DNA from: Neolewinella antarctica
GTDB taxonomy: Bacteria; Bacteroidota; Bacteroidia; Chitinophagales; Saprospiraceae
Reading direction: 5' to 3'
DNA length: 64,000 bases
Assembly: GCF_011927835.1 (NCBI RefSeq)
Contig: NZ_JAATJH010000001.1
Coordinates: forward strand, 759,104 to 823,103
Below the pieces are notes generated by a model, which saw only the letters and a list, made by a program, of their open reading frames with translations, was not told the origin of the DNA and did no database searches. How positions within the stretch are numbered: the stretch's first letter is position 1; the number at the start of each line of letters is the position of its first letter. Below are positions 37,167-46,229 of the stretch, one piece after another. Made by a program: the position numbers and the translations under genes.

Positions 37167-37375
37167 TGTTTGATTATAACTGTTGTTGGAGGAACCTTAA
37201 CTCAAAACGAACACAAAATTTAAATCTGCTAAAAGTAGACAAATCGAACGATTTGTCAAAGGACAAGCTACGTTAGAGAATATACAACTGGATTACCATT
37301 TTGTTAGGTATTCCTATTCGTAAAACAGTTAAGGTGGGTACGCTCGAAGAATATTCGGCGGCCCACCAACGAAAA

Positions 37376-37406
37376 AACCCTCCCGCCACGAAGTGACCGA
37401 AGGGTT
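37376..37406 (-). terminator. probable terminator after the rlpA-like gene
   Basis: On the minus strand AACCCT pairs with AGGGTT around a partly paired loop and is followed by TTTT. It lies 50 bp past the rlpA-like stop. Confidence 0.5.
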
Positions 37407-37455
37407 ATAAGGTTTTGCCAGAATAGCTGTGTCGAAGGAATAAGCGATCAACCCA

Positions 37456-38727
37456 TCATTTGACTTGAGTAATCATTCCCTCGATTTGCAGGACGTCGCG
37501 CAGGTAAGTCGCCGCCGTCTGTGCTTCCGATTTGGAGGAATAACTGCCCGAGTAAACACGGTGCAGCAGGGAACCATCAGGTCGCGCGGATGAGCGGTAA
37601 AAGACATCCTCTACGCCCATCCCTTTAAACTCGGTAACCCGCTGCTTTGCGTAGCCCTCGTTGGCGTAAGCGGCTAACTGAACTGAATGCACTACGGCTG
37701 CACCAACAAGCTCTTTGGCCGGGGATACGCCCGTAACGACGGTGGAGTTCGCCAGCAGAATGGACTTGGCGGCTTTAGTTGATTTTGCCGTAGCGGGTAC
37801 GGGATAGTACGCGGGGACGGATGCACTACGGTTCTCTTGAAAACGGGGTACCGTAGGCCGTGGCGGCGCTACTTGATTCGCCGTATTCTGAACCGGCTGG
37901 TAGTAAACGACCTGTGGGGAGGCCAGCGCCGGAGATTCGTAAACGTCGGGCGCGATGCGGCCGCTGACTTCCGGCTGCCAGGTATCCTCCGCCGCTGAGC
38001 GCTTTGGTGTGTTAACTACCTCACGCGCCAACACGCTGGGGCGCACGGTAGCATTCGGTGGCAACGCAGAGCGATTGTACACCGTTGGCCCGGCGGGAAC
38101 ATCACTAACGATGGGAAGGGTCGGTTGTACCTCCTTACTCGCCAGATCATAGCCGACGTTACGATCGGCTGACCCAAAAGTTGGCGCATCCGCATCCGCG
38201 GCCGTGCCGATTGGCGTTCCCGTACCGTACACGTTCGGGCGGGGAGCTGCTTTTGCGACGACGTTAGGGTTCCAGTTACTGAAACCAGTCCGTTCTACGC
38301 TCACTCTTCCCCGCAGGTTCAGGCCGAGGGAGTCGGCGGCGGCGGTGCTGAGGGTAATCAGGCAACCTTCGCATTTCTGGGCCGTATCGTTGATGCGGAC
38401 GACCACTGATTTCTGCGTATTTAAGTCGACGACTTTGACGAGTGAGCCGAGCGGGAGGATCGCATGGCTGGCCGTCAGTTGCCCTGGCTGGTACCGCTCT
38501 CCGTAGGCGGTCGTACGACCGTCCATATCGGGTGCGTACGCCGCAGCCAGACCAACCTGGCGGGTCTTGTAGGCAGCATCGTAATCCGCCAGCGCCGTGC
38601 CACGTACTTCATTGCGTGTGGAAATAACTGCTGCACCCGCGTCCGCGCCCTTCTTATCCCACTCGAACGACTGAGCGGACAAAGGGGAGGCTAACAATAG
38701 CGCGGAGATGAAGGCTAGATTTTTCAT
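37456..38727 (-). CDS. RlpA-like double-psi beta-barrel protein with SPOR domain
   Basis: This 423-residue exported protein has a signal peptide ending near PLSAQ. It has a double-psi beta-barrel (about residues 60-150) of the RlpA family, keeping the His in TASHAILPLGSLV and the Asp in VRINDTAQ that are needed for lytic transglycosylase activity in studied members. A long variable linker leads to a C-terminal SPOR domain (about 340-423), which binds denuded glycan strands at the septum. A role in cell separation or envelope remodelling is likely. Two cysteines (KCEGC) in the barrel are unusual. A dispersed element copy lies near the N-terminus. Confidence 0.85.
   Translation of the reverse strand: MKNLAFISALLLASPLSAQSFEWDKKGADAGAAVISTRNEVRGTALADYDAAYKTRQVGLAAAYAPDMDGRTTAYGERYQPGQLTASHAILPLGSLVKVVDLNTQKSVVVRINDTAQKCEGCLITLSTAAADSLGLNLRGRVSVERTGFSNWNPNVVAKAAPRPNVYGTGTPIGTAADADAPTFGSADRNVGYDLASKEVQPTLPIVSDVPAGPTVYNRSALPPNATVRPSVLAREVVNTPKRSAAEDTWQPEVSGRIAPDVYESPALASPQVVYYQPVQNTANQVAPPRPTVPRFQENRSASVPAYYPVPATAKSTKAAKSILLANSTVVTGVSPAKELVGAAVVHSVQLAAYANEGYAKQRVTEFKGMGVEDVFYRSSARPDGSLLHRVYSGSYSSKSEAQTAATYLRDVLQIEGMITQVK
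38631..38650 (+). repeat. dispersed GC-rich element inside the rlpA-like gene
   Basis: A 19/20 match, antisense to the gene, over codons for KKGADAGAA just after the signal peptide. Confidence 0.7.
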
Positions 38728-38945
38728 AGTTGGAGGTTTTTAGCGTCCCGTCGCAAAATAAGCGAAGCGGAAAAGACTAAAATATCGGAGTGAGGTTAGC
38801 TGAAACTGTGCATTAAACAACAATTCCACCACAAAAAAGCGGTTAAACAAGCACTAAACCAAACTAACTCGATTTTTTAACACAAAAAATGTTATTTATT
38901 CAAAGTCTGACCGCGCGATAAAAACGTGCATACATTACTGAGGGT

Positions 38946-39572
38946 TCAATCGACCTTCCACTTTCGGACCTCCCGCCACGCATAGGCTTCGTCTTCCCAA
39001 CGTAGCAGTTCGGTGGCTCCCGCCCCTTTATAATTGAGGAACCAGGTTTCGATGATGTTACGCGCCGCGTCCTGCTCCAGTGCGAACTGCAGGTAATTGT
39101 CGACCTGAAAAACCCGCAGGGTAGAATCAACGGGCACGGCGATGATTTTAGTGTCAATTTCCCCACGGTCGCGTAAAAGCAATGTGCCGATGGGTTTCGC
39201 GGCAATCTGGGCGCCGGTTGGAAGGGTTTCACTAATCACGAGTACGTCCAGCGCATCGCCGTCGCCGCCCCTTTCCCGGTCCATCAACGTGGAGGGGACG
39301 AAGCCGTAGTTACCCGGGTACGGCAAAAAGTTGATTACGCGCGTTGCCCCCCCCGGGAGCGTATCGTTACCGAAACCCCGCCCGGTGCGGTATTCGATTT
39401 TGTGGTTCGTCCCGGCCGGGATCTCAATGATGACGTTGAGTGCATCACCCTCCGTACTCGCGATGGTGTACGGGTCGTCCGGCAAATCATAAGCGGTGGT
39501 GGACGCGTCGTTACAGCCGTATAACAATAAGCTGGCGCTGGCGCAGGTGCAGAGGAAATTAGTAAAACGCAT
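38946..39572 (-). CDS. ppa: exported inorganic pyrophosphatase, lipoprotein-type
   Basis: This 208-residue family I inorganic pyrophosphatase hydrolyses PPi to two phosphates. HKIEYR, FLPYPGNYGFVP and the metal-binding DGDALDVLV are present. Unlike the standard cytoplasmic enzyme, it has an N-terminal hydrophobic signal ending in LLLYGC, which suggests a periplasmic lipoprotein. The common DPLD of the metal motif is DALD here. It stands alone on the minus strand, divergent from lpdA. Confidence 0.88.
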   Translation of the reverse strand: MRFTNFLCTCASASLLLYGCNDASTTAYDLPDDPYTIASTEGDALNVIIEIPAGTNHKIEYRTGRGFGNDTLPGGATRVINFLPYPGNYGFVPSTLMDRERGGDGDALDVLVISETLPTGAQIAAKPIGTLLLRDRGEIDTKIIAVPVDSTLRVFQVDNYLQFALEQDAARNIIETWFLNYKGAGATELLRWEDEAYAWREVRKWKVD

Positions 39573-39722
39573 GGTGGAGGGTCTGTTACCGCCCTAACCA
39601 TTCCCGGTAAGCCGATGTTGCACCCGGGCGGCGACGGGCACCGGAAAGTTGTTGCGAGCGATTAGAAACTCCACGGCGCACCCCAAGGTCGCGAGCACTA
39701 AGCGACTGCCAGCGGGATTTCT

Positions 39723-39730
39723 TACCTTTG
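39723..39730 (+). promoter_or_regulatory. putative -7 box for lpdA
   Basis: It reads TACCTTTG, 34 bp before the lpdA ATG. No clear -33 box. Confidence 0.4.
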
Positions 39731-39764
39731 CCGTCCCTTTTTACCCACCCCCAAATAAACAGTT

Positions 39765-41162
39765 ATGGCTTACGACCTAATCATTGTCGGCAGCGGCCCC
39801 GGCGGCTACGTAGCGGCGATCCGCGCTTCCCAACTCGGCATGAAAGTCGCCATCGTGGAACGCGAAAACCTCGGCGGTATCTGCCTGAACTGGGGCTGCA
39901 TCCCCACCAAAGCACTCATCAAAAGCGCTCAGGTATTCGAATACATCGAGCACGCCGCCGACTACGGCATCAAGGTCGCGAAACCAGAGATCGACTTCCC
40001 GGCGATGGTGCAACGTAGCCGCGGTGTTGCGGACGGTATGAGCAAAGGAGTCAACTTCCTCATGCGCAAGAACAAGATCGAGGTGATCGACGGAACGGGC
40101 AAACTCATCCGGGGCAAAAAAGTAGAAGTTACCGACGCCGACGGCAAGGCCACTACCTACGCCGCCGAGAACATCATCATCGCCACCGGTGCCCGCGCCC
40201 GCCCGCTACCCAATTTGCCCATCGACGGCAAGAAGATCATCGGCTACCGCGAGGCCATGACGCTGACCGACCAACCGAAACGGATGGTCGTCATCGGTGC
40301 CGGCGCGATCGGTACGGAATTCGCTTACGTCTACTCGAGCATCGGGACGGAAGTGACCGTGGTGGAGTACGCGCCCGAAGGCCTCGTACCGCGGGAAGAC
40401 GCAGACGTCAGTAAGGAGCTCACGAAGCTCTATAAGAAAAAGGGAATCAAAGTGCTCGCCAACACGGGCGTAGAGTCCGTCGACACCACGGGCGACGTCA
40501 TCAAGGTCACCGCTAAGGATCGTAAATCAGGTAAGGACGTAGTAATCGAATGCGACGTCGTCCTTTCGGCCACCGGCGTTGCCCCCAACACCCAGAACAT
40601 CGGCCTGGAAGACCTCGGTATCGAGATGATCCGCGACCTAATCAAGGTTGACGAGCGCTACCGGACGAACGTCCCCGGTGTCTACGCGATCGGCGACGTA
40701 GTGGAAGGGCCGGCCCTGGCCCACGTCGCCAGCGCCGAAGGTATTACCTGCGTTGAGGGAATTGCCGGGCTCGAACCGGAGGCGATCGACTACAACAACA
40801 TTCCCGGCTGTACCTACTGCGTCCCCGAGGTAGCCAGCGTCGGGTACACCGAGGCCATGGCGAAAGAAGAAGGTTACGAACTTAAAGTCGGTAAGTTCCC
40901 CTTCAGCGCCAGTGGTAAAGCGAGCGCCGCCGGCGTCAAGGAAGGCTTCGTAAAACTTATTTTCGACGCGAAGTACGGCGAACTGCTCGGTGCCCACATG
41001 ATCGGAGCCAACGTAACGGAGATGATCGCCGAAGTCGTCGCCATTCGTAAGCTAGAAACGACGGGCCACGAGTTGATCAAAACCGTTCACCCCCACCCCA
41101 CCATGTCGGAAGCGATCATGGAAGCGGCGGCGGCGGCCTACGGGGAGGTGATCCACCTGTAA
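39765..41162 (+). CDS. lpdA: dihydrolipoyl dehydrogenase
   Basis: This 465-residue FAD-dependent disulfide oxidoreductase is the E3 component of 2-oxo acid dehydrogenase complexes. The FAD-binding GSGPGG motif is at residues 9-14, the redox-active disulfide at Cys40 and Cys45 (GGICLNWGCIPTK), the NAD site follows (GAGAIGTEF), and the catalytic His is in the C-terminal HPHPTMSE. It is of normal length and cytoplasmic. It is followed by a perfect 16-bp inverted repeat. E1 and E2 genes are not nearby. Confidence 0.96.
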   Translation: MAYDLIIVGSGPGGYVAAIRASQLGMKVAIVERENLGGICLNWGCIPTKALIKSAQVFEYIEHAADYGIKVAKPEIDFPAMVQRSRGVADGMSKGVNFLMRKNKIEVIDGTGKLIRGKKVEVTDADGKATTYAAENIIIATGARARPLPNLPIDGKKIIGYREAMTLTDQPKRMVVIGAGAIGTEFAYVYSSIGTEVTVVEYAPEGLVPREDADVSKELTKLYKKKGIKVLANTGVESVDTTGDVIKVTAKDRKSGKDVVIECDVVLSATGVAPNTQNIGLEDLGIEMIRDLIKVDERYRTNVPGVYAIGDVVEGPALAHVASAEGITCVEGIAGLEPEAIDYNNIPGCTYCVPEVASVGYTEAMAKEEGYELKVGKFPFSASGKASAAGVKEGFVKLIFDAKYGELLGAHMIGANVTEMIAEVVAIRKLETTGHELIKTVHPHPTMSEAIMEAAAAAYGEVIHL

Positions 41163-41228
41163 CCTCGCCGAAAACGTGGAGAAGCATTGCTCCTTCCCTT
41201 TCCGTGCCTTCCGTGTTTTAGTTGCATT

Positions 41229-41268
41229 CCGAGAACGCTTCTTTCCGTGCCGAAAGAAGCGTTCTCGG
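41229..41268 (+). terminator. perfect inverted repeat after lpdA
   Basis: A 16-bp perfect stem (41229-41244 with 41253-41268) has an 8-nt loop. There is no long T-run after it (CTTAACC), but the A/T-rich inner bases and position fit a terminator or a leader structure for the radical SAM gene that begins about 40 bp later. Confidence 0.65.
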
Positions 41269-41418
41269 CTTAACCTCACCGCCTAACGTCCAACCGGACT
41301 CAAGCCCATCGACCACCTTCTCCTCATCACGCCCCCGTTCACTCAACTGAACACGCCCTACCCGGCGACCGCGTACCTGAAAGGATTCCTGAACACCAAG
41401 GGCATCCCGGCGGAGCAA

Positions 41419-43488
41419 ATGGATCTGGGCATCGAAGTTATTCTCGAACTGTTCACGGGGCGGAGATTACGTGAAATCTTTGACTTAGCGCGGGCGGGTA
41501 AGACACTCGCCACCCCCAACGCCCGGAGAATCTACGCGCTCCGGGAAGAGTATTTCGCCACGGTAGCGGGCGTCGTCAGCTTCCTGCAGGGCAAACAACC
41601 CACCCTGGCCCGGCAAATCGCCAGTGAAAACTTCCTCCCCCAGGCCAGCCGCTTCGACCAACTGACGGAGCTGGACTACGCCTTCGGGGCGATGGGCCAC
41701 CAGGACAAGGCGAAGCACCTAGCGACCCTGTACTTAGAGGATCTTTCGGACTTCATCGTGGAAACCGTGGACGCGAACTTCGGCTTCTCGCGGTACGCGG
41801 AGCGGCTCGGGCGGAGCGCCAACGCCTTTGACGAGCTGCACGCAGCTCTCCAAGCGCCTACCAGTTACGTTGACGGCATCACGCTAGAATTACTGGCGAA
41901 AAAGATCGGTGACCATCCGCCACGGGCGGTTTGCTTCAGCGTCCCCTTCCCCGGCAACCTTTACAGCGCCTTCCGCTGCGCGCAATTCATCAAAGCAAAC
42001 TACCCCGGCGTAGCGGTCATGATGGGCGGTGGGTTTCCAAATACGGAGCTACGTAGCGTAAGCGACCTACGCGTGTTCGACTACTTCGACTACATCACGC
42101 TCGACGACGGGGAACTACCCATCGAGCTACTCTGGAACAACCTGCTCGACCCCAGCCCAGCTAATCCTGACCATAAGCTCCACAAGCGAACTTTCCTGGT
42201 CGAAAAAGGCCGGGTGTTCTACAACAACTACTCCCTGCGCCGCGACTACAAAATGAACGCCGTTGGCACACCCGACTACGGCGGTTTACCACTCGACCGC
42301 TACATTTCGGTGATCGAAGTCGCCAACCCGATGCACAGTTTGTGGAGCGACGGGCGCTGGAACAAGCTCACCATGGCGCACGGCTGTTACTGGGGTAAGT
42401 GCACTTTCTGCGACGTGAGCCTCGACTACATCGGCAATTACGAGCCCGTCCGCGCGACGCTGCTCGTTGATCGAATGGAGGAACTCATCACCCAAACCGG
42501 CGAAAACGGTTTCCACTTCGTGGACGAGGCCGCGCCGCCGGCGCTGATGCGGGATTTGGCGCTGGAGATCATTCGCCGGAAACTCCGACTTACCTGGTGG
42601 ACCAACATTCGGTTCGAAAAAAACTTTACGCCGGACCTCTGCCGGTTGTTACAGGCGAGTGGCTGCATCGCCGTATCGGGCGGTCTGGAAGTGGCGTCGG
42701 ATCGCTTGCTGGAGCTAATTCAGAAGGGCGTGACCGTGGAGCAAGTCGCGCGCGTCACCGGGGCGTTTACCGACGCGGGCATCATGGTCCACGCTTACTT
42801 GATGTACGGTTACCCCACGCAGACGGTGCAGGAAACGGTGGATAGTCTGGAAATGGTGCGGCAGTTGTTTCAGGCGGGGGTAATCCAGTCGGGCTTCTGG
42901 CACCAGTTTGCGCTGACGGCCCACAGTCCGGTCGGAATGGACCCGAAAGCCTACGGAATCGTTCCGCACCCACAAAAAATCACCTTCGCCAACAACGACG
43001 TGCAGTTCACGGACCGCACGGGGATCGACCACGACCAATTCAGCTTTGGGTTGAAAAAGTCGCTGTTCAATTTCATGCACGGGATGTGCTTCGACTATCC
43101 GTTGCGGGATTGGTTCGACTTTTCCGTGCCCGCCACGACCGTCGATCCGGATTACATTGCCTACGCGCTGGAACAGACGGACGACCTACTGAGTCACACG
43201 AACCGCCGGGTGGTATGGGTGGGTGGGGAGCCGGAGCTAGATCGGTTGCAAGCGGAGCAACTTACCATTACGTTATTCGATCGCCGGGATACGGAATCTT
43301 TTGCGCTGCCGCGGGTGCAGGGTGAGTGGGTAGCCGCCCTCCTGCAACGTTGCGCCGACCGGGAACAATCTCTCCTCACGCTAAAAACTATCATCAAAGA
43401 CTACCCAGGTACGCTGGATGATTTTACCGATCTCTGGCTTTCACCGGAGTTAGACTTAGTCCGGGCCTACGGTCTGCTGATCGTTTAA
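41419..43488 (+). CDS. B12-binding-type radical SAM protein
   Basis: This protein of at least 689 residues has an N-terminal region with a Rossmann-like cobalamin-binding segment (VMMGGGFPNTEL), a radical SAM core with the cluster motif GCYWGKCTFCD (C-X4-C-X2-C) and a C-terminal extension. The reaction is unknown. The first ATG is at 41419, but the frame is open from 41287 and encodes family-like N-terminal residues (HLLLITPPF, then TPYPATAYLKGF), so the true start is upstream. No ATG, GTG or TTG exists there; ATC at 41308-41310 is the best candidate and would give 726 residues. Confidence 0.85.
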   Translation: MDLGIEVILELFTGRRLREIFDLARAGKTLATPNARRIYALREEYFATVAGVVSFLQGKQPTLARQIASENFLPQASRFDQLTELDYAFGAMGHQDKAKHLATLYLEDLSDFIVETVDANFGFSRYAERLGRSANAFDELHAALQAPTSYVDGITLELLAKKIGDHPPRAVCFSVPFPGNLYSAFRCAQFIKANYPGVAVMMGGGFPNTELRSVSDLRVFDYFDYITLDDGELPIELLWNNLLDPSPANPDHKLHKRTFLVEKGRVFYNNYSLRRDYKMNAVGTPDYGGLPLDRYISVIEVANPMHSLWSDGRWNKLTMAHGCYWGKCTFCDVSLDYIGNYEPVRATLLVDRMEELITQTGENGFHFVDEAAPPALMRDLALEIIRRKLRLTWWTNIRFEKNFTPDLCRLLQASGCIAVSGGLEVASDRLLELIQKGVTVEQVARVTGAFTDAGIMVHAYLMYGYPTQTVQETVDSLEMVRQLFQAGVIQSGFWHQFALTAHSPVGMDPKAYGIVPHPQKITFANNDVQFTDRTGIDHDQFSFGLKKSLFNFMHGMCFDYPLRDWFDFSVPATTVDPDYIAYALEQTDDLLSHTNRRVVWVGGEPELDRLQAEQLTITLFDRRDTESFALPRVQGEWVAALLQRCADREQSLLTLKTIIKDYPGTLDDFTDLWLSPELDLVRAYGLLIV

Positions 43489-43540
43489 CTCCGACCTAAA
43501 AGATATAGGCCACTAAACTCTGCTCCCCCGCCCCTTTACT

Positions 43541-43560
43541 TTGCACCTGCGACCGCGCCC
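43541..43560 (+). repeat. dispersed GC-rich element upstream of mazG
   Basis: A 19/20 match on the plus strand, 25 bp before the mazG start. It is preceded by TTTAC, giving a promoter-like TTTACTTTGC. Confidence 0.75.
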
Positions 43561-43585
43561 AGGACACAATCAGTCACCCGAACTT

Positions 43586-44359
43586 ATGAAAGCCCCCTCC
43601 ACAACGCCCCAACTAACCGCCTTCCAGCGACTCCTAACCATCATGAACGAACTACGCGAACGGTGCCCCTGGGATAAGAAGCAAACGCTGCTTTCCCTCC
43701 GCAAACTGACGATCGAGGAAACCTACGAGCTAGCGGATGAGCTACTGAAAGAAGATTTGGAAGGCATCAAGGAGGAGGTCGGTGACCTACTGCTACACAT
43801 GGTTTTCTACGCCAAGATCGCCAGCGAACAGGGTGCGTGGGACATCGCCGACGCCCTTAACTCCGTCTGCGACAAACTGGTGGAGCGCCACCCACACATC
43901 TACGGCGACGTCATTGCCGAAGACGAAGCGACCGTCAAACAGAACTGGGAAAAAATCAAACTTGCCGCCGGCAAGGGCAAAAAGACCGTCCTCAGCGGCG
44001 TACCGACCGCCCTACCCGCCATGGTAAAGGCAATGCGCATGCAAGAGAAAACGGCGCAATTTGGCTTTGACTGGGACAACGTCGACCAGGTCTGGGATAA
44101 AGTCCGCGAAGAAATAGAAGAGTTCCGCGAAGCCGACAACGCGCGCGATCAGGAGGCTGAATTTGGTGACCTCCTCTTCAGCCTGATTAATTACGCCCGC
44201 TGGAAGGGGATCGACCCAGAGCTGGCGCTGGAAAGAACAAACCTTAAATTCCGTAACCGTTTCGAATTCGTCGAGCGCGCGGCCGGTGAGGGTGGCCTCT
44301 CCGCCATGCCACTCGCCGAGATGGAGGCGCTCTGGCAAAACGCCAAGGAGACAGAATAG
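43586..44359 (+). CDS. mazG: nucleoside triphosphate pyrophosphohydrolase MazG
   Basis: This 257-residue protein hydrolyses NTPs or dNTPs to monophosphate and PPi. It has two tandem MazG domains, with the first EExxE-type metal motif in TIEETYELADEL and EVGDLLLH, and the second near REEIEEFREAD and EFGDLLFS. The C-terminus follows the standard LERTNLKFRNRFEFVE pattern. I start at MKAPSTTP (43586); the longer frame from 43541 would translate the dispersed element. Confidence 0.95.
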   Translation: MKAPSTTPQLTAFQRLLTIMNELRERCPWDKKQTLLSLRKLTIEETYELADELLKEDLEGIKEEVGDLLLHMVFYAKIASEQGAWDIADALNSVCDKLVERHPHIYGDVIAEDEATVKQNWEKIKLAAGKGKKTVLSGVPTALPAMVKAMRMQEKTAQFGFDWDNVDQVWDKVREEIEEFREADNARDQEAEFGDLLFSLINYARWKGIDPELALERTNLKFRNRFEFVERAAGEGGLSAMPLAEMEALWQNAKETE

Positions 44360-44459
44360 CCCCCGCAAAAAATTCTTACCTTCGCGCCCCGTTTGCCGCT
44401 TGCGATTTTAGAACCAAATCGAAGGCTGGTCGTTCGTCCATCTATACCCAACCCCGTTT

Positions 44460-45050
44460 ATGAATAAGATCGAGCTCCGCGTCATGGCCATTAGCCGCAG
44501 CGTTACCCAGTCGACCAACTACGCCGTAGTGCTCGGGGAGCGCGAAGGTGCGCGCCGCCTACCCGTCATCATCGGTAGCCAGGAAGCGCAGGCCATTGCC
44601 ATCGCCATCGAAGGGCTGGAAGGCTCGCGACCGATGACGCACGATCTTTTTAAGAACACGCTCGACATCCTGCGTACGGAGATGCGGGAAATCATCATTA
44701 ACGACTTGCGCGAAGGCGTTTTCTTCGCCCGTCTGGTCCTGAACCGTAACAGCGAAATCATCGAAGTCGACAGCCGTACCAGCGACGCCCTCGCACTGGC
44801 CGTACGTTTCGACTGCCCCATCTACACCTACGCCCACATTTTAGAAGAAGCCGGGATAACACTCGAAGACGAGGAGGAAGACAGCGCGCCCGACGAGACG
44901 GAGAGCGCCAGCAACATGACCAACGAAGATAATCTGGCGCGGTACAACGCCGGGGAGCTATCCAAGATGCTGGAAGAGGTGCTCGGGAACGAAAATTACG
45001 AGCGAGCGGCTTTGATTCGGGACGAGCTTAATCGGCGGGGGGAGAATTAG
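44460..45050 (+). CDS. bifunctional nuclease (DUF151) with UVR motif
   Basis: This 196-residue protein has an N-terminal BFN/DUF151 domain (LPVIIGSQEAQAIAIAIEG, HDLFKNTLD, DSRTSDALALAVRF) and, after an acidic linker, a C-terminal UvrB/UvrC motif (LSKMLEEVLGNENYERAALIRDEL). DUF151 proteins have been reported to have DNase and RNase activity; the UVR motif suggests protein contact. It is cytoplasmic and lies downstream of mazG on the same strand, about 100 bp apart. Confidence 0.9.
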   Translation: MNKIELRVMAISRSVTQSTNYAVVLGEREGARRLPVIIGSQEAQAIAIAIEGLEGSRPMTHDLFKNTLDILRTEMREIIINDLREGVFFARLVLNRNSEIIEVDSRTSDALALAVRFDCPIYTYAHILEEAGITLEDEEEDSAPDETESASNMTNEDNLARYNAGELSKMLEEVLGNENYERAALIRDELNRRGEN

Positions 45051-45216
45051 GGGGTAGGAGATTAGGCGGTAGTAAGAATTAGGCGGTAGGCGGTAGTTAC
45101 GTAGGTGGTAGATACTTACCGATAACTTCCCTCCTATACGTAATTACCAATATCCCCATACTATCTGATTCCGCCCTACCACCTACCAGCCTACAGACTA
45201 CCGCCTACCACCTCCG
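45051..45216. repeat. GGYGGTAG-rich inverted repeat block between converging genes
   Basis: The left half contains several GGCGGTAG/GGTGGTAG units (45063-45111) and the right half their complements CTACCRCC (about 45174-45213), so the region can fold into a long imperfect hairpin. It may act as a terminator for the bifunctional nuclease gene and fabD. Confidence 0.65.
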
Positions 45217-46098
45217 TTACCCTAACTGTTCTACACTCAGTGACCGATCCACCTTACGGATTAACCCCGCAAGCACCTTGCCCTTTCCACCTACTTCTAC
45301 GAAAACAGTCAATCCGGCAGCGGCCATGTTTTGAACCGTTTGCGTCCAACGGACGGGACTAGTTAACTGGGAAATTAGCTTTTGCTTGATCTCTTCGGGT
45401 TTAGTAGATGGTTTTGCGTCCACATTTTGATAAATTTCACAAGCGGGGGGACGGAAGTGAGCGGCGTCGATGGCTGCTTTCAGGCGGTCCTGGGCGGGTT
45501 GCATCAGCGGGCTGTGAAAGGCGCCACCTACGGGGAGGGGGACGACGCGGCGCGCGCCCAAGTCCGTCAGTATCTTACTCGCCTTCTCAATACCTTCGAG
45601 GGAGCCGGAGATGACGAGTTGCCCGTTCGTATTGTAGTTCGCGGGGACGACAATTTCCTCGATGGCGGCGCACGCTTCTTCGATGATGTCGTCAGCGAGC
45701 CCGAGCACCGCGGCCATTGTGCCGGGGATGGCGTCCGTAGCCTCCTGCATCGCCTCCGCGCGCTCGGCTACGAGACGGAGTGCGGATGGAAAATCCAGCG
45801 CACCGGCGGCGACGAGGGCGGAAAATTCACCAAGGCTGTGCCCGGCAACGGCGGTAGGTTGCTCTACGTTCTCGGCCACCAAGTAAGTGATCGCGGAATG
45901 GACGAAGATGGCGGGTTGGGTGATTTTTGTTTGCCGAAGCTCCTCTTCGGTGCCGGTAAACATGGTCTTGGACAGTGAGAAACCAAGTACTTCGTCGGCT
46001 TGCTTGAAAAGTTGTTTGGCGGGGCCGCTGAGGTCATAGAGGTCTTTGCCCATTCCGGTAAACTGAGCGCCCTGGCCGGGGAATACGTATGCTTTCAT
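45217..46098 (-). CDS. fabD: malonyl-CoA:ACP transacylase
   Basis: This 293-residue enzyme transfers malonyl from CoA to acyl carrier protein at the start of fatty acid synthesis. FPGQGAQFTGMG is at the N-terminus, the nucleophile Ser88 in GHSLGE, Arg at about 113 (AERAEAM) binds malonate, and His195 in GGAFHSPLM completes the active site. It is of normal length and cytoplasmic. Both flanks carry repeat-rich hairpin regions, and no other fab gene is near. Confidence 0.96.
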   Translation of the reverse strand: MKAYVFPGQGAQFTGMGKDLYDLSGPAKQLFKQADEVLGFSLSKTMFTGTEEELRQTKITQPAIFVHSAITYLVAENVEQPTAVAGHSLGEFSALVAAGALDFPSALRLVAERAEAMQEATDAIPGTMAAVLGLADDIIEEACAAIEEIVVPANYNTNGQLVISGSLEGIEKASKILTDLGARRVVPLPVGGAFHSPLMQPAQDRLKAAIDAAHFRPPACEIYQNVDAKPSTKPEEIKQKLISQLTSPVRWTQTVQNMAAAGLTVFVEVGGKGKVLAGLIRKVDRSLSVEQLG

Positions 46099-46229
46099 AG
46101 TTGGTCTTTAGTCGGTGGTGTGTGGTCTGTGGTCTTTAGTCTGGGGTTTGTAGTCTGTGGTCTTAAACGCAGGGGCACAGACTTCAGACCAAAGACCCCA
46201 GACCATGGACCTTAGAGTACCTTCGTGAA
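46099..46229. repeat. GTCTGTGGTCT-type repeat and inverted repeat block
   Basis: Units like GTCTGTGGTCTTTAGTCTGG recur on the left (46115-46165), and near-complements (AGACCAAAGACCCCAGACC) occur on the right (46184-46206). The block separates the divergent fabD and DUF423 genes and could form an imperfect hairpin. Confidence 0.6.

Noticed and set aside
45051-45216. CRISPR-like array
   Set aside because: The units are 8-10 bp, irregularly spaced and inverted on the other half; there are no spacers of constant length and no cas genes.
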